Positions 12,011-23,640 of a DNA stretch of 64,000 bases are shown here, piece after piece. A program made the position numbers and the translations under genes. The notes under the pieces were generated by a model. The model saw nothing but the letters and a program-made list of their open reading frames with translations. It did not search any database and had not been told where the DNA came from. The stretch is from Sclerodactyla briareus (lineage: Eukaryota; Echinodermata; Holothuroidea; Dendrochirotida; Sclerodactylidae). The first letter of the stretch is position 1; every line of letters starts with the position of its first letter. The stretch spans positions 124,001 to 188,000 of the forward strand of contig JAODTK010005562.1 of assembly GCA_026419785.1 (NCBI GenBank). The letters run 5' to 3'.

Positions 12011-13259
12011 AATTCCAGATATATGCTAGCTGGTACTCCGGGTGGGACTGACTGCATCTCTGTTAATTTTTACAGTTTACCTCAATTGGCATTGCAAGTC
12101 TCCTATACACCCAATGTATGTGTGATTTTTTTTTTTTAGAGACAAACAATCTATACAATTTCTAACTCAGTAAAGGTCTGTGGAAGTGTAATCTTACATT
12201 TTTGAAAATGCGACAGATTTCTTTGGAACCGAATGTAGATGAAAAGAGTATTCCTCATAGACCCAAATCACATCTCATTGTACAGTTTATTGCCTTCTAT
12301 AAAATCACCTCCGGTTTCTTCACCAAACTGTTATTTTCACATTCATGACTCATCCTATATCCACACCTATAGAACCCTAGCCTAATGCGCCAAGTGATGT
12401 GTCACAATTGCCGACGCACCAACGCCACATTGGTTGGGTCTGTAGATGATGCTGATCGATCTAGCATATATCAAATATGTGTATGGGGACTTTCAATTAC
12501 GGGTCGCAAAGGACTAGGATTTGGTATTAGCATTTAACAGATACAGCCCCTACTACTCAGTGACCAATTTCAAACTCATAAGGACTGATTATTGACCATG
12601 TCTACTAAAGGAGTATAAGTTCAATTCAATTTATTGATCAACTATATACAGTGTTATAATTTATGAAACAAAGCATACAAGTGAAAGGAAGTGGACCAAA
12701 AAACCCTTGTTGGCTTATTTAAGTAGTCCACTCCCCAGAGAATAATATAATGAATATTATAAACACCAACAGTGGTCAAAATAGAGGATGAGTTATACCC
12801 CCACCCTTCGGGTCTAGAGAAGACACCTATCAATTCAGACAATATCAATTATATGTCACAGGTCAGTCAGTGGTCAGGTGGTCGGGTCAAATCAATGGCA
12901 CGTAAGTGCCCACTTCCAGCAACCATGGTACTTGAGAAACCATATTAGAAGATGTGGCCATGGCCCTGAACGGTTCCGGGTAATTTTGCATCCAATGACT
13001 TAAGCCGTTTACATTATGTTCGAGCCAATATAGGCCTATTTTCATGATTTACCACAAAACTTAAACTCGTGGATATTCCACATTGTCTTTCCGACGCAGG
13101 AGTGATCCACAATTCAGCGCCACCAGATGCTGTCAAATTGGATTCTTAAGATATTGCATTTGTCTCAGGTCAGGGGTATCCCCAACTCCATCCACCAAAA
13201 ACCAATGATGTTGACTGAGGTTCACTTTTGGGAAAATTGGGAAATTTATATTTTACCAA

Positions 13260-13800
13260 TTTGGGCTTGGTTACAACCTGCCAACCTGACTCACCTTGTA
13301 ATGAAGCTCATATTGGTATGTTTGCTCATATTTAGTAGTGTGGTCCCATAAGAGTAGCATGATTTTCATTGTTTTGGGGTCAGGTTCAAGGTCATCTCAG
13401 GTCACTAGAGGTAAAGTCCGAAATACTTGTAAACATGGATTGGTCCAAATTCCTGGTCTGATCAAGCTTGAATTTTTTTGTTTATAGCTTCATTTCGAGG
13501 AGTGCTCAATCGCTGTTGTTTTTGTGTGTTGACTGTTATTGTTTCAAGCACGAGGTCAGAGGTAGAAGTTTGTGACTCCTTATAAACACATAGATTCAGA
13601 AGGATTGGTCCATTCAAGTTGGAACTCGGTGTGTGGCTTCCTCGTAAAAGTACAAATACTTGGGGGTCAGTTATAATAACCTTATTGATCTTATAAACAA
13701 TGTAAGTTAGACAATATAAAGTCCCAACAAATTTTAACATAGATTTGGGTCACTGGAGGTCATTCAGTGTGTCAAATTTGCCTAAGGTTATGCATATTGT
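13260..13800 (+). repeat. Family 1 repeat, degenerate units
   Basis: Blocks 'gggcttgg', 'taatgaagctcatattggta', 'ttgttttggggtcaggttca' and 'aggtcatctcaggtcacta' mark the first half. 'tggtctgatcaagcttgaat' and a second 'ggtgtgtggcttcctcg' mark two later half units. Confidence 0.65.
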
Positions 13801-14989
13801 AGGTTTGATGGTTTTCCATGAAACTTATTGAGTGCGGTCCACTGTTGGTTCTGAAATTAGGCAAAAATTAGAAAATTGGAAAAAATTAGAAAAGGGGTAA
13901 CTTGGAATCAACCGTGATGTGGTCTAATTCACAAAATTAGCAAGGGTCAGTCCACATTTCCACAAAACTGAATACTATTTGGTAGACATGGTCAACAATC
14001 TGTCCTAATGAATTTGAGCGTGGTCAGTGTTACTTAATCTAGTAGTGCACTATTAAGGGGCGCTGGCCAACAGATATAATGCTTTTTTTTGCTGCTATTT
14101 TTTGCTAACTATGAATTTGCTCTCTTTCAACCTTCAAAATCAGGTTGTGGGACCAGTACTGAAGGCAAAATGAAACAACCACTGTTCGAGAAAAAAAGCA
14201 AGACTAGCGGTTCATGAACTCACTTGTCTTCATATCTTAGCGAGGGAAGGAAAGCAGATAGTGGACATAGATGGCATTCTGTATGATCCCAAATTGGTTA
14301 CTTTAGTAGTCTCTCAGAATAAAATCTTGAAACCTCTCTCGTTTCTTTGCTATGATAAGATGTCTTTGCTACAATTTGATATGAAATTTGCTGTTTAGAT
14401 TATATATAGTAGTTTCTTTCATTAACTATATCTGCACAACTCATCAATCGTGGGAGAGACAGAGGGTCATACTGTTTGGCACTGAACAAAGGTTAAATAT
14501 AAGTGATGGTTTGGCCATTTTGTCGGTCTTGTACTTGATAACCGCTTGACCAGAGATATATTATTCTCACTTCTATTATTTGGAATCGAATAAACTGAAT
14601 TCTTATATAGATATAGAAACCTTCTAATTACCGATCTTTGTAAGCGTTCGCCAGGTTTTGATTCAAATTGAACACCAAAGAGTTACTCCAGTTTAGGCTT
14701 GACCAATTGTACAAACTTATTAATGTTCTAAGCCACTGCTATATTCAGCATTCATTTCACCCTCATCTCAACGTGCATGAGTATCAACAGCAGGACGCAG
14801 CCATAGCTAACTTGGGGTGGTTTGAAACATTATGCTGTCAAAACTGCATATAAAATGAATTCCACAATTGGAACCATGTATCCGCTCAATGCAGTTATCT
14901 GGGAACTATAGCTCCTTCAAACGTGAAACAAAAAGTTACCTGCAGGCTCTTTTCTAGGCTTTTGAACATTTTTTTTTTTAATGACTTCT

Positions 14990-15243
14990 TAATGTGTCGT
15001 TTGATTGTTGGTATAAAGAGTCACCCTGTTTGTTTTCATTGCGAGTGCAGGTGACTACATGTTTCGATTGTATTGTTCTGTTTTGCTTTGCTCGAAAATC
15101 CCTCCAGAAATAATTTTCCAGATGTTGAGGGCTTCCCTCATAAAAGGCAACAATATATGTCTTTGTTCATGTGTTTGTTTCATTCTTGTTACCTGTTATT
15201 CTGTTGTCTTTTATGATTAAATACCAACAAACAAACAAACATA
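14990..15243 (+). mobile_element. Probable LINE 3' UTR with (AAAC)n tail
   Basis: A T-rich segment ends in 'gagggcttccctcataaaag', a further T-rich stretch, 'gattaaata' and then CAAACAAACAAAC at about 15229-15241. This order of a GGGCTTCC-type hairpin, T-rich run and simple-repeat tail is typical of CR1/jockey-like LINE 3' ends. No coding part is recognisable. Confidence 0.4.
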
Positions 15244-15669
15244 AAAAATGGGTAAATCATGTCCAAGACTCACTGCAAATATCCTGAAACAACCCCAGAA
15301 CACCGTAGTCCACTGCATCACAGCGGAACAGTGAAGCGATAAACAAGACCTCGCTCAGTACAGCCACCTAGGGAAAGAAATATTCATGAGGTTCACTTGT
15401 TGAATTTGAGCAACTATAATCATTACAAATTCATAAAGAGCAAAAAGGTTTGTTGGTCATTTAGGTTTGTTATTCATAAAGGCATCAGTTATGCCATTTC
15501 AACCTTTTTTGTTATGAATATTGAACCCTTTGTCGCATCATACGTAAGAAACTTTTGGGCCGATTAGGAGTTTGTTGAACCTCTGTCTCCATGAATTATG
15601 CACCTTCCATTATGAAAAACAAACTTCCCATTACCTGACAAAGCGCGGAATCTATGCAGTCAGAACAAG

Positions 15670-16690
15670 CATGTGTGTGATAGGTAGGTGATGCCTGCCT
15701 TGTAACAGGACAAACAACTGACGGTGACCCCACCTGGAGGAAGAAAGTTAATACTTGGATATGGGTTCCACCATACTGAGTTCATGATCCCTACTGGTTT
15801 TGGGGTAAGGTTAAAGTTAATCTGAGGTCAAAGTCTGAAAATCTTCTCATCAGGATTTGTCCAGAATGCCTGAGTCTAATCAGGTTGAATTTGGTATACA
15901 GCTTCCTCAAAGGAAGTACAAGAACCCTGTTGATTTTCGGGTAGACCAGAGTCATGCAGTTTGCATGAAAAATGCAAATTGTGAAAAATTTGATATTTAG
16001 GTCTAATTTTACTTGTTTACAAAATAAACGTTATCCCACCTTTATGGATTGGATGAACTCATACTTTGGTACGTGGGTTCCCCAATCATAATGATCCTAT
16101 TGTTTTTGGGGTCATGTCCCAAGGTGAATAAGGTCCAGGGATAGGCCAAATTCTAGAATCTTTTGACACGATAGTCGAGAATGCCTAGTTCGACCAGGTT
16201 GAAATTCAATATAAAGCTCTTTTATGGGGGGGAGTATAGAAACCTACTGTTTTCGCTGTAGACTAGGGGTCAGTATTGCAGGAGAAACTGAAAATTGTGA
16301 CGAATTGATATTTTGCTCAATTTTACTTATTGACTTGACAACTCGACCCACATGAATGGAGGAAGCTCATCTTGGTATGTGGGTCCCCTTTTTTTGTGTC
16401 AGTCTAGGTCAATAGAGGTCAGAGTCTGCAAACCTTTCAACAGGGTCCAGAAGTCCAAAATGCCTGAACCGGATCCGGTTGACATGTAGTACGGCAGCAG
16501 CATTAATGCGCAATTACAAGAAAACCCTGTTGTTTCTGGTGTTAACTGGGGCCATTTTGGAGGGAATGGGGATTTTGTGAAAAATTGATATTGGGTTTAT
16601 TCTTGTTAACAAGACCTCACCTGGACGGATAAGTTTCTACTTGATAATGTAGGTTCCCTATGATGAGTACTGCATGAATAATCATTATAC
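15670..16690 (+). repeat. Family 1 repeat, tandem array of three units plus part
   Basis: Unit starts lie at about 15696, 16011, 16323 and 16601, giving periods of about 315, 312 and 278 bp. This is the clearest place to see the unit length. Each unit has the 'gaagctcatacttgg'-like block, a 'tttggggt' block, a 'gttgaaatt'-like block and ends 'gaaaattg.gatattt'. Confidence 0.8.
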
Positions 16691-17854
16691 ATTTGTAAGA
16701 TGTGAAGTTGGACAAAACTTGGCTTGAGCAAGTCAGATCATTCAAGTAATCACTAGCCTTTTTTGGCTGTATTTTAGTTGTCCTGTTTTTCTGTAATTGA
16801 ACCTTTCTTCCCATCATAAATATGGAAACGCTTCTGTTGTCATCATTAATATGAACCTTAACGGATTTTCCCAACCCCCCCTTTTTTTTTATGATCCTCC
16901 TCATTATGGATAACAATTTTTTTTTCTCTAAAAATTGCACTCATTATGATAACGAACCTCAGGATTATGACCCTTATGAAAAGCAAATGCTTATAAATTT
17001 TTAGCAGATCCACTGTTTGCTGTGCATTGTATTCTAACTTACTGCCGCCCTGAATACAAATATTCAAGCCCATCCACTGCCTTGAAAAAACCAATTGGGT
17101 GTTCAATCACTAGTACTGTCTGCATGCTTTCTTAAGCATTATCGCCTTATAACCCCAGCAAACAATGAACAGTGTCGTTTGCTCTGGTAAAGTTCACACA
17201 ACCTCTGATGTGGCAGCAGATTGCTTTGTAACTTGCAGAGATGGAAAGAGCCTATTTGTTCATTACTCTACATTTGGGATCTCAAATTCATCCCATTCTC
17301 CTTGTTTTATATTTAGATATGCAGTATTATGTCCATACAGCTGGCGAATGAATGAACCCTTCTGTTTGCAAGCATTATAGGAGAGTGAAATCTGTTTGAC
17401 GACAGGACTATTCCTTGACATTCATATTGATATATACCAATTGGTACTGAATTGCAGTGAGGCAGTTTCTTGTGTACATGAGGAAGACCTGTCGCTTGTT
17501 CACCAGTTGTTTACTAATGACTATGCCCCTTTTAATACTCAGCCTCATTTAACTTTCATTTTCATTGTTTCATGGCATGGCTGCTGACCCTGCATCTGTC
17601 TGGCTTTTCGCGATCCTAACAAAAAAATTAATGGGGCAGAGGTAGACCTGGGTGGACTATTTCATGTCCCGATCTCTGGTGCCTTAGGTGAGTATTCCAC
17701 CTGTTTTCCTGGAGTCTTTACAAGTCTGTCTGTTCACCGCCACAATTCAGTATTGCCCATATCTTATCCAAGAACCTTATTATTCCAGGTGCCTTAATTT
17801 ACCCCAAACCACACCGGCCACAATATATAACAATCGATTTCCATTCCTAAACAG
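16691..17854. other. CMAS intron sequence without recognised feature
   Basis: No coding or repeat signal that I can name. Short open frames at 17165-17587 have no family resemblance. A GTGAGT at 17688 could act as a decoy donor, but the sequence before it matches no CMAS residues. Confidence 0.5.
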
Positions 17855-17986
17855 GAGTGCCACTTCGATTCTGGAAATCATGCCATCGTGGGAGTGGACA
17901 TCACTCTAGGGTGTGATGACAAGTTGGTACAGCTTGATGCTTGGAGGAAGGAGAGGAACCTAGAGTGGACACAGGTGCATTCATGG
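17855..17986 (+). CDS. CMAS: CMAS exon d: HAD-like domain, DKL...WRKE segment
   Basis: Acceptor CCTAAACAG at 17854; donor GTTAGT at 17987. The exon reads ECHFDSGNHAIVGVDI, then LGCDDKLVQLDAWRKERNLE and WTQ, corresponding to the human DKLAVVDEWRKEMGLCW segment. The last codons lie in another frame: one G seems missing at 17977-17978, after which the sequence gives VAFMG, equivalent to human VAYLG. The exon then ends with the first base of the Gly codon that exon e completes. Start in phase 0 fits exon c. Confidence 0.88.
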
Positions 17987-18544
17987 GTTAGTAAGCTGAG
18001 TATGAATTTCTATGGGAGACCAGCTCCAGACCCCCAGGTTTGTAACCAAATTAAAGCCTGAGTGGTAAATTTCCAGTGCTATTAGACAAGGCACGGCTTC
18101 TTGATGGAATGGGGAACGTGTGCCATTACTACTTTGTCATTACATTACACATGGTGACTTTCTTGCATCCTTCGCACCATTTCTGCTATTGCAGCTACTT
18201 GGCTACTTTCCACACGCTTATGCTTGCATGAAACTACATTGCTGTAATCCACTTGATTTGAGTTAAACAAAAAACCGAATAAGGCTCATCAGGAACTCTA
18301 ACTGTAATTGTTCAGATGACACAAAGTGATCACTTGCCTTCTCTCTCACCTATTGCTCATATGATATTGAGGCGGGGTGTAACCATTTCCACCCACTCTC
18401 CGGGACTGCTATTTTATGTCCTGCTCCGAGGTGAGGATCTTTGAACTCTGGGATCCGACCACTTTCTGGGAAACATGGGAGGAGCAGAACACGAGACTTT
18501 ATTGCAACTATACTGGAATAACCCCAGCACCAATTAACCAATCA

Positions 18545-18690
18545 CTGTAATTCAGTGGCTGAAGTTCAAGACCTGGCCCCTCGTAACTGCAATAAGTCCA
18601 CCTAGGGAAAAAAATTCTGGTGACGCTGGAATTTGAACCCGAATGTTTGCTTCCAAGATGTCACTTAGAAAAAGTGTGGTCACAGAATTG
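18545..18690 (-). mobile_element. Possible tRNA-derived SINE fragment
   Basis: On the minus strand GGTTCAAATTC (18629-18639) resembles an RNA polymerase III B box. A following 'cctaggtggac' stretch also occurs near 15360 in similar form ('cacctagggaaagaaat' on the plus strand). No convincing A box is visible, so this is tentative. Confidence 0.25.
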
Positions 18691-18694
18691 ACAC

Positions 18695-19832
18695 GCTTTT
18701 AGTGATGTGTCGATGTGATGGTGGGCGTGCACCAAGTCGTGCTGAGCCCCTTGCTGTTCTTGGTTTTCGAATCTTTGTCGAATGAGTTTAGAACTGGTTG
18801 CCCTTGTATTCTGTATCAGATGATCTTGTTTTGATTGCCTGAAAGTATGGAGGAGTTAGTCAAGAAATTTGGGATTTGAGAGGATAGCATCGAGTGTAAA
18901 GGGCCTTAATGAAAGTGAATATGAAGAAGACAAAAGTTATGGTCAGTAGTTGTGATAGTGTCCCTGCTATTAGCTCCGAAATTGGCCCTGCTTCGTTTGT
19001 AGAAACGAGTTGGAAGTAATTCTATTTTATTGGCAGTTCCTGCAGTCAGTGGGTTCACAAGAGGTGCAGCGTTGTTGGAGGTATTTGCGTTCTTTTTAAT
19101 TATCAATTGTATATACTGTAAGAGGGGCAAGTAATTACATGTAGAGTCTCTCCTGAATCGGCGCCAGAGTCTGGTTTTTTATTGGTGGCAAGCCCAGGAG
19201 TTACAGGTGTGGAAGTTTTGGTATTTAGCATATGATTGTGCAGGGGGAGGTGTGGGGGAAGTTGCTGTGACTAGATTAGGATTGGGCTGGAGCAAACTTA
19301 TCAGAGAACTGTTACCACTGCTCACCTCCATGTATTATTTGCATATGAAGGGGAGAGTCTTTGAGGCTTGTGTTAGAGTGTAGTTATATATGGTAGTGAG
19401 ATTGGGCAGTAAAGAAGAGATTGATAGAGGAGAAATGATATGAGGATGGTCTGATGGATTTGTGGAGTGACTGTAAAGGATTAGAAAATCTTCAATTGAG
19501 TTGAGAGATCGTTGGGTATGAGTAAATATTTTGTGAATGTGCCGAAGTCACAAACTTAGATGGTTTGGTTATGTTGAAAGGATCGAGGTGCTAAAACGGG
19601 TCGAGGTATGAGAGGTCACGGTAATGCGTAGTCGTAGGAGAGGTAGGCCTCGGAAAACTTGCGATAAAAGGGTTTGTAGTGACATCGCTGTCAAAGGTAT
19701 AAACCTTGCCCTAGCCCAGGGATAGATTGGAGTGGAACGGGAGTTTGCCATCAGAGTGCTCCGCTAATCCCTGCTAAACATGGACTTCGGACGTATAAAA
19801 ATGGTTTGATACGATGATGATGATGATGATAA
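18695..19832 (+). mobile_element. LINE fragment, C-terminal half, with (GAT)n tail
   Basis: Decayed ORF2 sequence: LSPLLFLVF near 18750 (reverse transcriptase motif following GSV), SMEELV near 18850, and MKKTKVM-like residues near 18920. A GRPRKT-like region lies near 19640. The end at 19800-19832 is a GAT microsatellite tail. It is the same family as the copy at 25690-27390 (shared SMEELV, shared layout and ending). Many stops and frame breaks. Confidence 0.75.
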
Positions 19833-20103
19833 CAAAAACTACAATTGGAAAAGAAATCTGTCGAAATGATGTGTTAGGTCAAAATTTGTAATTTTGTGGA
19901 ATAGGTCCCTGGGATGAAACATCTACATTTGTTGCAACTGGCCAGCTTTAAAAATTTGCAGACTCGTCACAATGTGTTGCCAAGAATAGAATGATTTGCA
20001 TGCTGTAATTTTGAAGCGATAGCATCCATTTCAGTATCATTGGACCTTTAACTGCAGTGCCTAAATCTCAGAGACAATCAGTTCAGTCAGTTTATCTTTG
20101 CAG

Positions 20104-20371
20104 GTAACGACATTCCTGACATGAGCTCCATCAAACTCGCTGGGATAGGGGGCGCTCCAGGGGACGCTCACCACGACATCCTGACAATTGCCAACTTTGT
20201 CTGCAAGAAACCGGCGGGCAGGGGAGCTGTGAGAGAGGTTCTGTGGACCATGTCATTATCGTTATGGAGGAAAGCCAAAGTCAGCGATCGCACAGGAGGA
20301 AGCTGCCAAGAAACCTATCTTCTAGTCCTGAAATCCTCCTGGGAGCGACGTTCTGTGGATATGACGCCTGA
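20104..20371 (+). CDS. CMAS: CMAS last exon: C-terminal end of HAD-like domain
   Basis: Acceptor TCTTTGCAG at 20103. With the last base of exon d it reads GNDIPDMSSIKLAGIGGAP, then FVCKKPAGRGAVREV. This matches the human GNEVSDEECLKRVGLSGAP and GGRGAIREF segments. After about 20240 the frame moves by one missing base; the continuing frame reads VDHVIIVMEESQ, like human HICLLMEKV. It then runs to a TGA at 20369-20371, some 20-25 residues beyond the human end. That extension has no match that I know and could be a local artefact. An internal ATG at 20121 is not the gene start. Confidence 0.9.
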
Positions 20372-20379
20372 AAATTCGT

Positions 20380-21340
20380 TTTTGTCACCTGCTGGTATCT
20401 GTTCTGAAGTCCCCAACTATTACTCTGAGTGGAGAAGGAGCCAGTTTGCCACTATGATCTCTGCCGAATGTGGACTCCTGTTACTGGAGGTCACTGCAAA
20501 CCAAGGTAATACTGTGCAGTGTGATGCAGGTCAGTGGAGGGATTGGGTAAAAATCTGAAAGAAAGCTATGGGCACTGCTAGTTTTACCAGCAGTTAAATG
20601 TTGTGGCCTCAGGCAATATTCTAACCCAACCAGAATGTTTATTTCTGTCAAAACAATACTTTTTTTTACACAGAGGGTTAAGGAAATGTGAGAGATATTT
20701 TTGCAATAGGGACGGAAGGTGCATAAAACAACCACAAGAGTTGTGCCAAGGATGAAATCCAATGCTTCCTTTCCTAATATGGCCTCATACTTGAGGGACT
20801 TAAAAGTGGTGCTGGTGTGGGGGGGAATAATGAGGAACGACAGTATAAGACAAATATTCTTTTGTCACACCGCTGGTAACCTACTCCTGAAATCCCAATT
20901 TTCACTCTTGAGTGGAGAAGGAGCCAGTTTTCTGACATGGTCCTACTGCCAAAATTGTGGGACTCCGTTATGGAGGTCACTGCAAAAAACCAATGTGATA
21001 ATTGTGCATTGTGCTGCAGGTCAGCTGATGATTGGGTAAAATGTCTAAAAGAAAGCCTTGGGCCACACGAATTTACCAGCCAGGTAGAGATTGTGCCTGA
21101 AGCAATATCTAAACCACCCAAAGAATGTTCTATTTCTGTCTCAACATTACTTTATCCACACAGAGCTATAAAAATGTTAATAAAAAAAACAGATAATGTT
21201 TTTTTTGAAATGGGAGACTGAATGTTGCATAAAACAACCAAGACAGTTTTCCAGGATGGAACCCAATGCCTCGTTTCTTATGGCTCATACTAGAGGGGAC
21301 ATCAAAGTGTGCTAGTGTGGGGAAGGAGGGGGTGCTACAG
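20380..21340 (+). repeat. Diverged tandem duplication, two units of about 480 bp
   Basis: Unit 1 is about 20380-20865, unit 2 about 20866-21340. Shared landmarks occur in order: 'tttgtcac.c.gctggta', 'gagtggagaaggagccagtt', 'ggaggtcactgcaaa', 'ggtcag', 'gattgggtaaaa', 'cacacagag', 'gcataaaacaacca' and 'gggacatcaaagtg' or similar. The duplication begins a few bases after the apparent CMAS stop, so unit 1 may be the 3' UTR. Confidence 0.8.
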
Positions 21341-21539
21341 TAGACCATTCACACTGATACAATGTGGCATCAGGAATTTTGTCCCCACTGTTTTATCCAC
21401 ATTTTCTGTTAACTATATATACCATAATTTTTATGCTTTATTCATTGCAATTATGCCGTCCCTGTCTGTCGGTCGTTTTATCTATGATGTTACTCATTGT
21501 ACACTTTCGAATCGATCATGATACCCCTGGTCACAGGAT

Positions 21540-21870
21540 CCCCAAGAGAAAGGTCGTCTTGGGGTGCAAAAAATTTAGGTCAATTACCGCCATTTTGTGG
21601 AAACACGCGGAATGCTAATCCTACAGTTGCAGATTGGCATATCAGAAAGTTTGCCAGGATGTCCAGGATTGATGCTCCTCGATATTTGAAGTTGTCTCAG
21701 GTGCATTTTGTAAGAAACTGGACATTTTGAGAGCAATTTTGGCCAATGGTAGACCCCCTTGGGTGTTCCGTAATTTGAGGTCAAAGATCATCTTGGGTTA
21801 AATTTCGGCCATTTTATTTGGATGGTCAAGCACTTTTCCTCCTGCAAAATAAATTGGATGGCCACATTTT
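21540..21870 (+). repeat. Dispersed repeat family 2, two copies
   Basis: Two successive copies: about 21540-21605 ('aggtcaattaccgccatttt') and about 21765-21855 ('taatttgaggtcaaagatca', 'aatttcggccattttatttg', 'ttttcctcctgcaaaata'). Confidence 0.55.
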
Positions 21871-22189
21871 TAGCATTTTTAGCAGGATGAGGTTTAATGT
21901 TCCCATTAAACCTACCACCTAGGCCACAATTTTATTGTTCAATATTCTATTGTTCTATCTATTCGAGTTGGTCTGTCAGATTTTGTTTTAATTATTTCTA
22001 CAGGGAATCGATGTTTGATTCCTTGCCGAAGGCGGACGTGATCTACGTAGTCACGCATCACATGTGTTTCAGTGTGTGATGCTTATTGGAACACCCTAGT
22101 ATACCAAGGTTTTTTATACTGGGGTGGTGTTAGGTGAATGACCCATGCTGAGTAGGAAGTCACCATTGTTTTTGGTGCTGATCTCAATG

Positions 22190-22800
22190 ATATCTATCAG
22201 TGGGCAGAGCTTAGAAAAAAAAGAGTCGTCCTAAAATGCTGTTTTGCTCCACTACCGTTCAGTGTGAGTTTCGAGAGGTCAAGTGATGTGTAGGGTCTGC
22301 CTCGTGCAGCTCATGAATATTCATAGTGGTAGGGCCTGAACGTAATGTTCCTTATTTTTGGCTTGTGACGCGATGAGTGGGAGACCCAAGGTCCGATTGA
22401 TCTCATACTTGGTTGGCAGATTATCCATTATGAGTAGCAGGTCCCTATTGTATCACAGCACATGAAGACGTCACTTGTGAATTGTGCACTATTTAGGAAT
22501 ATTCCACATCATTATTGTTTGTGATAACTATCTCATTATTTTTCATTAGTGGCGGGGCTTGGAAGACATTCTGAAAATTTCTAATATCTCCGCAACGGTA
22601 TTTCTGAATTTGCTCAAACCTGCTCCAGTGTGATTGGAAATAGTTCATGTGTATGTGTAAAGTACAACTTGATGCAGCTCCATGATATTCATGGGGCAGG
22701 ACCTGAATGTAAGTCACGTTTTAATGGCTTGTGAACTCAATAAGTGAAAGATGCAAGGTCCGATTGATCTCATATTTGGAAGGTTCCAACTGTTTTCTCA
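22190..22800 (+). repeat. Tandem ~330-bp repeat, two units
   Basis: Each unit has 'agtggg/cggggctt(a/g)ga', a middle with 'gtgat' and 'atgtgta', 'gcagctc.atgaatattcat', 'ggcaggacctgaa', then 'aaggtccgattgatctcata'. The latter occurs at about 22390 and 22755. A third unit lies beyond the LINE at 23430-23630. The end of each unit looks related to family 1 ('tgatctcatacttgg'). Confidence 0.65.
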
Positions 22801-22929
22801 ACCTTAATTGTAGATTTGCTACTTTCACTGCGTAGAAATTGGTGAGAGATCCGTCCTTATTTATTTATTTTCTCATAGATTTTGTCCATGACAGTTTCGT
22901 TGGGCTTTTAAACTTCACTAACTGTACTC

Positions 22930-23430
22930 TGTTCTGAGGGTTGCCCCGTGATCTCTTAATGAAGTTACAACGTGTCCAGAATTGCATTGCTAGACTGGTA
23001 ACTGGAAAATCTGAGCAATCCAACGCTGGACAGGCAAATACAGCGTCCTGTTTGAGCAGGGAGGATAAATGTTTTTACTAATTCTTCTCATTGCGTTTCA
23101 CAACCTTCACCACAGGAACCCCGTCATATCAGGAATCTTCTACATCCTCACCCACCCCCCACAGGGCACTCTGTAGTGCTGATTAAACAGGCTCTTGGGG
23201 TTCCTTATCCTGAACAAAATCCTATGTTTATCATACTTTTCTCTGAACTGCCGATATATCACTGGAATGCTCTACCCCTTTATAACAATGTTGCCTTGTC
23301 TGTTACAAGTTTAAATCACAGAAGAAAAATACATATCCGATTTGACCAGGTTTTTTTCTGACTGTGAAGTGCTAGACTATGCTCATTGGGGTGCATTGAG
23401 CGCTATATGAATGCAGGATATTATTACCAT
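22930..23430 (+). mobile_element. CR1/L2-clade LINE, 3' end fragment
   Basis: The residues LMKLQRVQNCIARLVTGKSE at about 22958-23018 are the diagnostic late reverse-transcriptase-downstream motif of CR1/L2 elements. Residues around 23250 (HWNALPL) correspond to the LWNALP motif. The element ends with 'gagcgctatatgaatgcagg' and an ATT-rich tail near 23430. It lies inside the tandem repeat array, so it inserted after that array formed. Confidence 0.75.
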
Positions 23431-23640
23431 TATTTGTGAGCCTGATCTCATAATATTCATGAGTGGTAGATCATCGAGAATTTGTCACAATCTCAATATT
23501 TCCATAACTGTACGTATGACTCTCTCGAAATTTGCTTTAGTGGTATTAGCAAGAGGTCCTCAGGTGATGTGTGGGGTACAACTTGTGATGCGCTAACTGA
23601 TATTCAACGGGACAGGGTCATCTGTAAACAAGAACTCGCT
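23431..23640 (+). repeat. Third unit of the ~330-bp tandem repeat
   Basis: Shares 'gcctgatctcata', 'attcatgagtggtaga', 'tctcaatatttccataactg' and 'aggtgatgtgtggggtacaa' with the units at 22190-22800. Confidence 0.55.

Larger units (their letters stand above)
8759..17854. other. CMAS intron, 9.1 kb, repeat-rich
   Basis: The gap between the two flanking exons in the protein is close to zero residues compared with human CMAS, so no exon is expected here and none was found. Contents are listed separately: family 1 repeats at 10145-10910, 13260-13800 and 15670-16690, a trinucleotide microsatellite near 11950, and a likely LINE 3' end near 15000-15243. The stretches 8760-10140, 11050-11940, 12020-13250 and 13810-14980 show nothing else I can name, apart from a palindrome at 8844-8855. 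Confidence 0.7.
17987..20103. other. CMAS intron, 2.1 kb
   Basis: Holds a possible SINE and a LINE fragment (separate entries). The rest, 17987-18540 and 19840-20103, shows no feature beyond the acceptor tract at its end. Confidence 0.6.

Noticed and set aside
17641-17687. Extra CMAS exon before GTGAGT at 17688
   Set aside because: The residues match no part of CMAS, and exons c and d already join with almost no missing residues.
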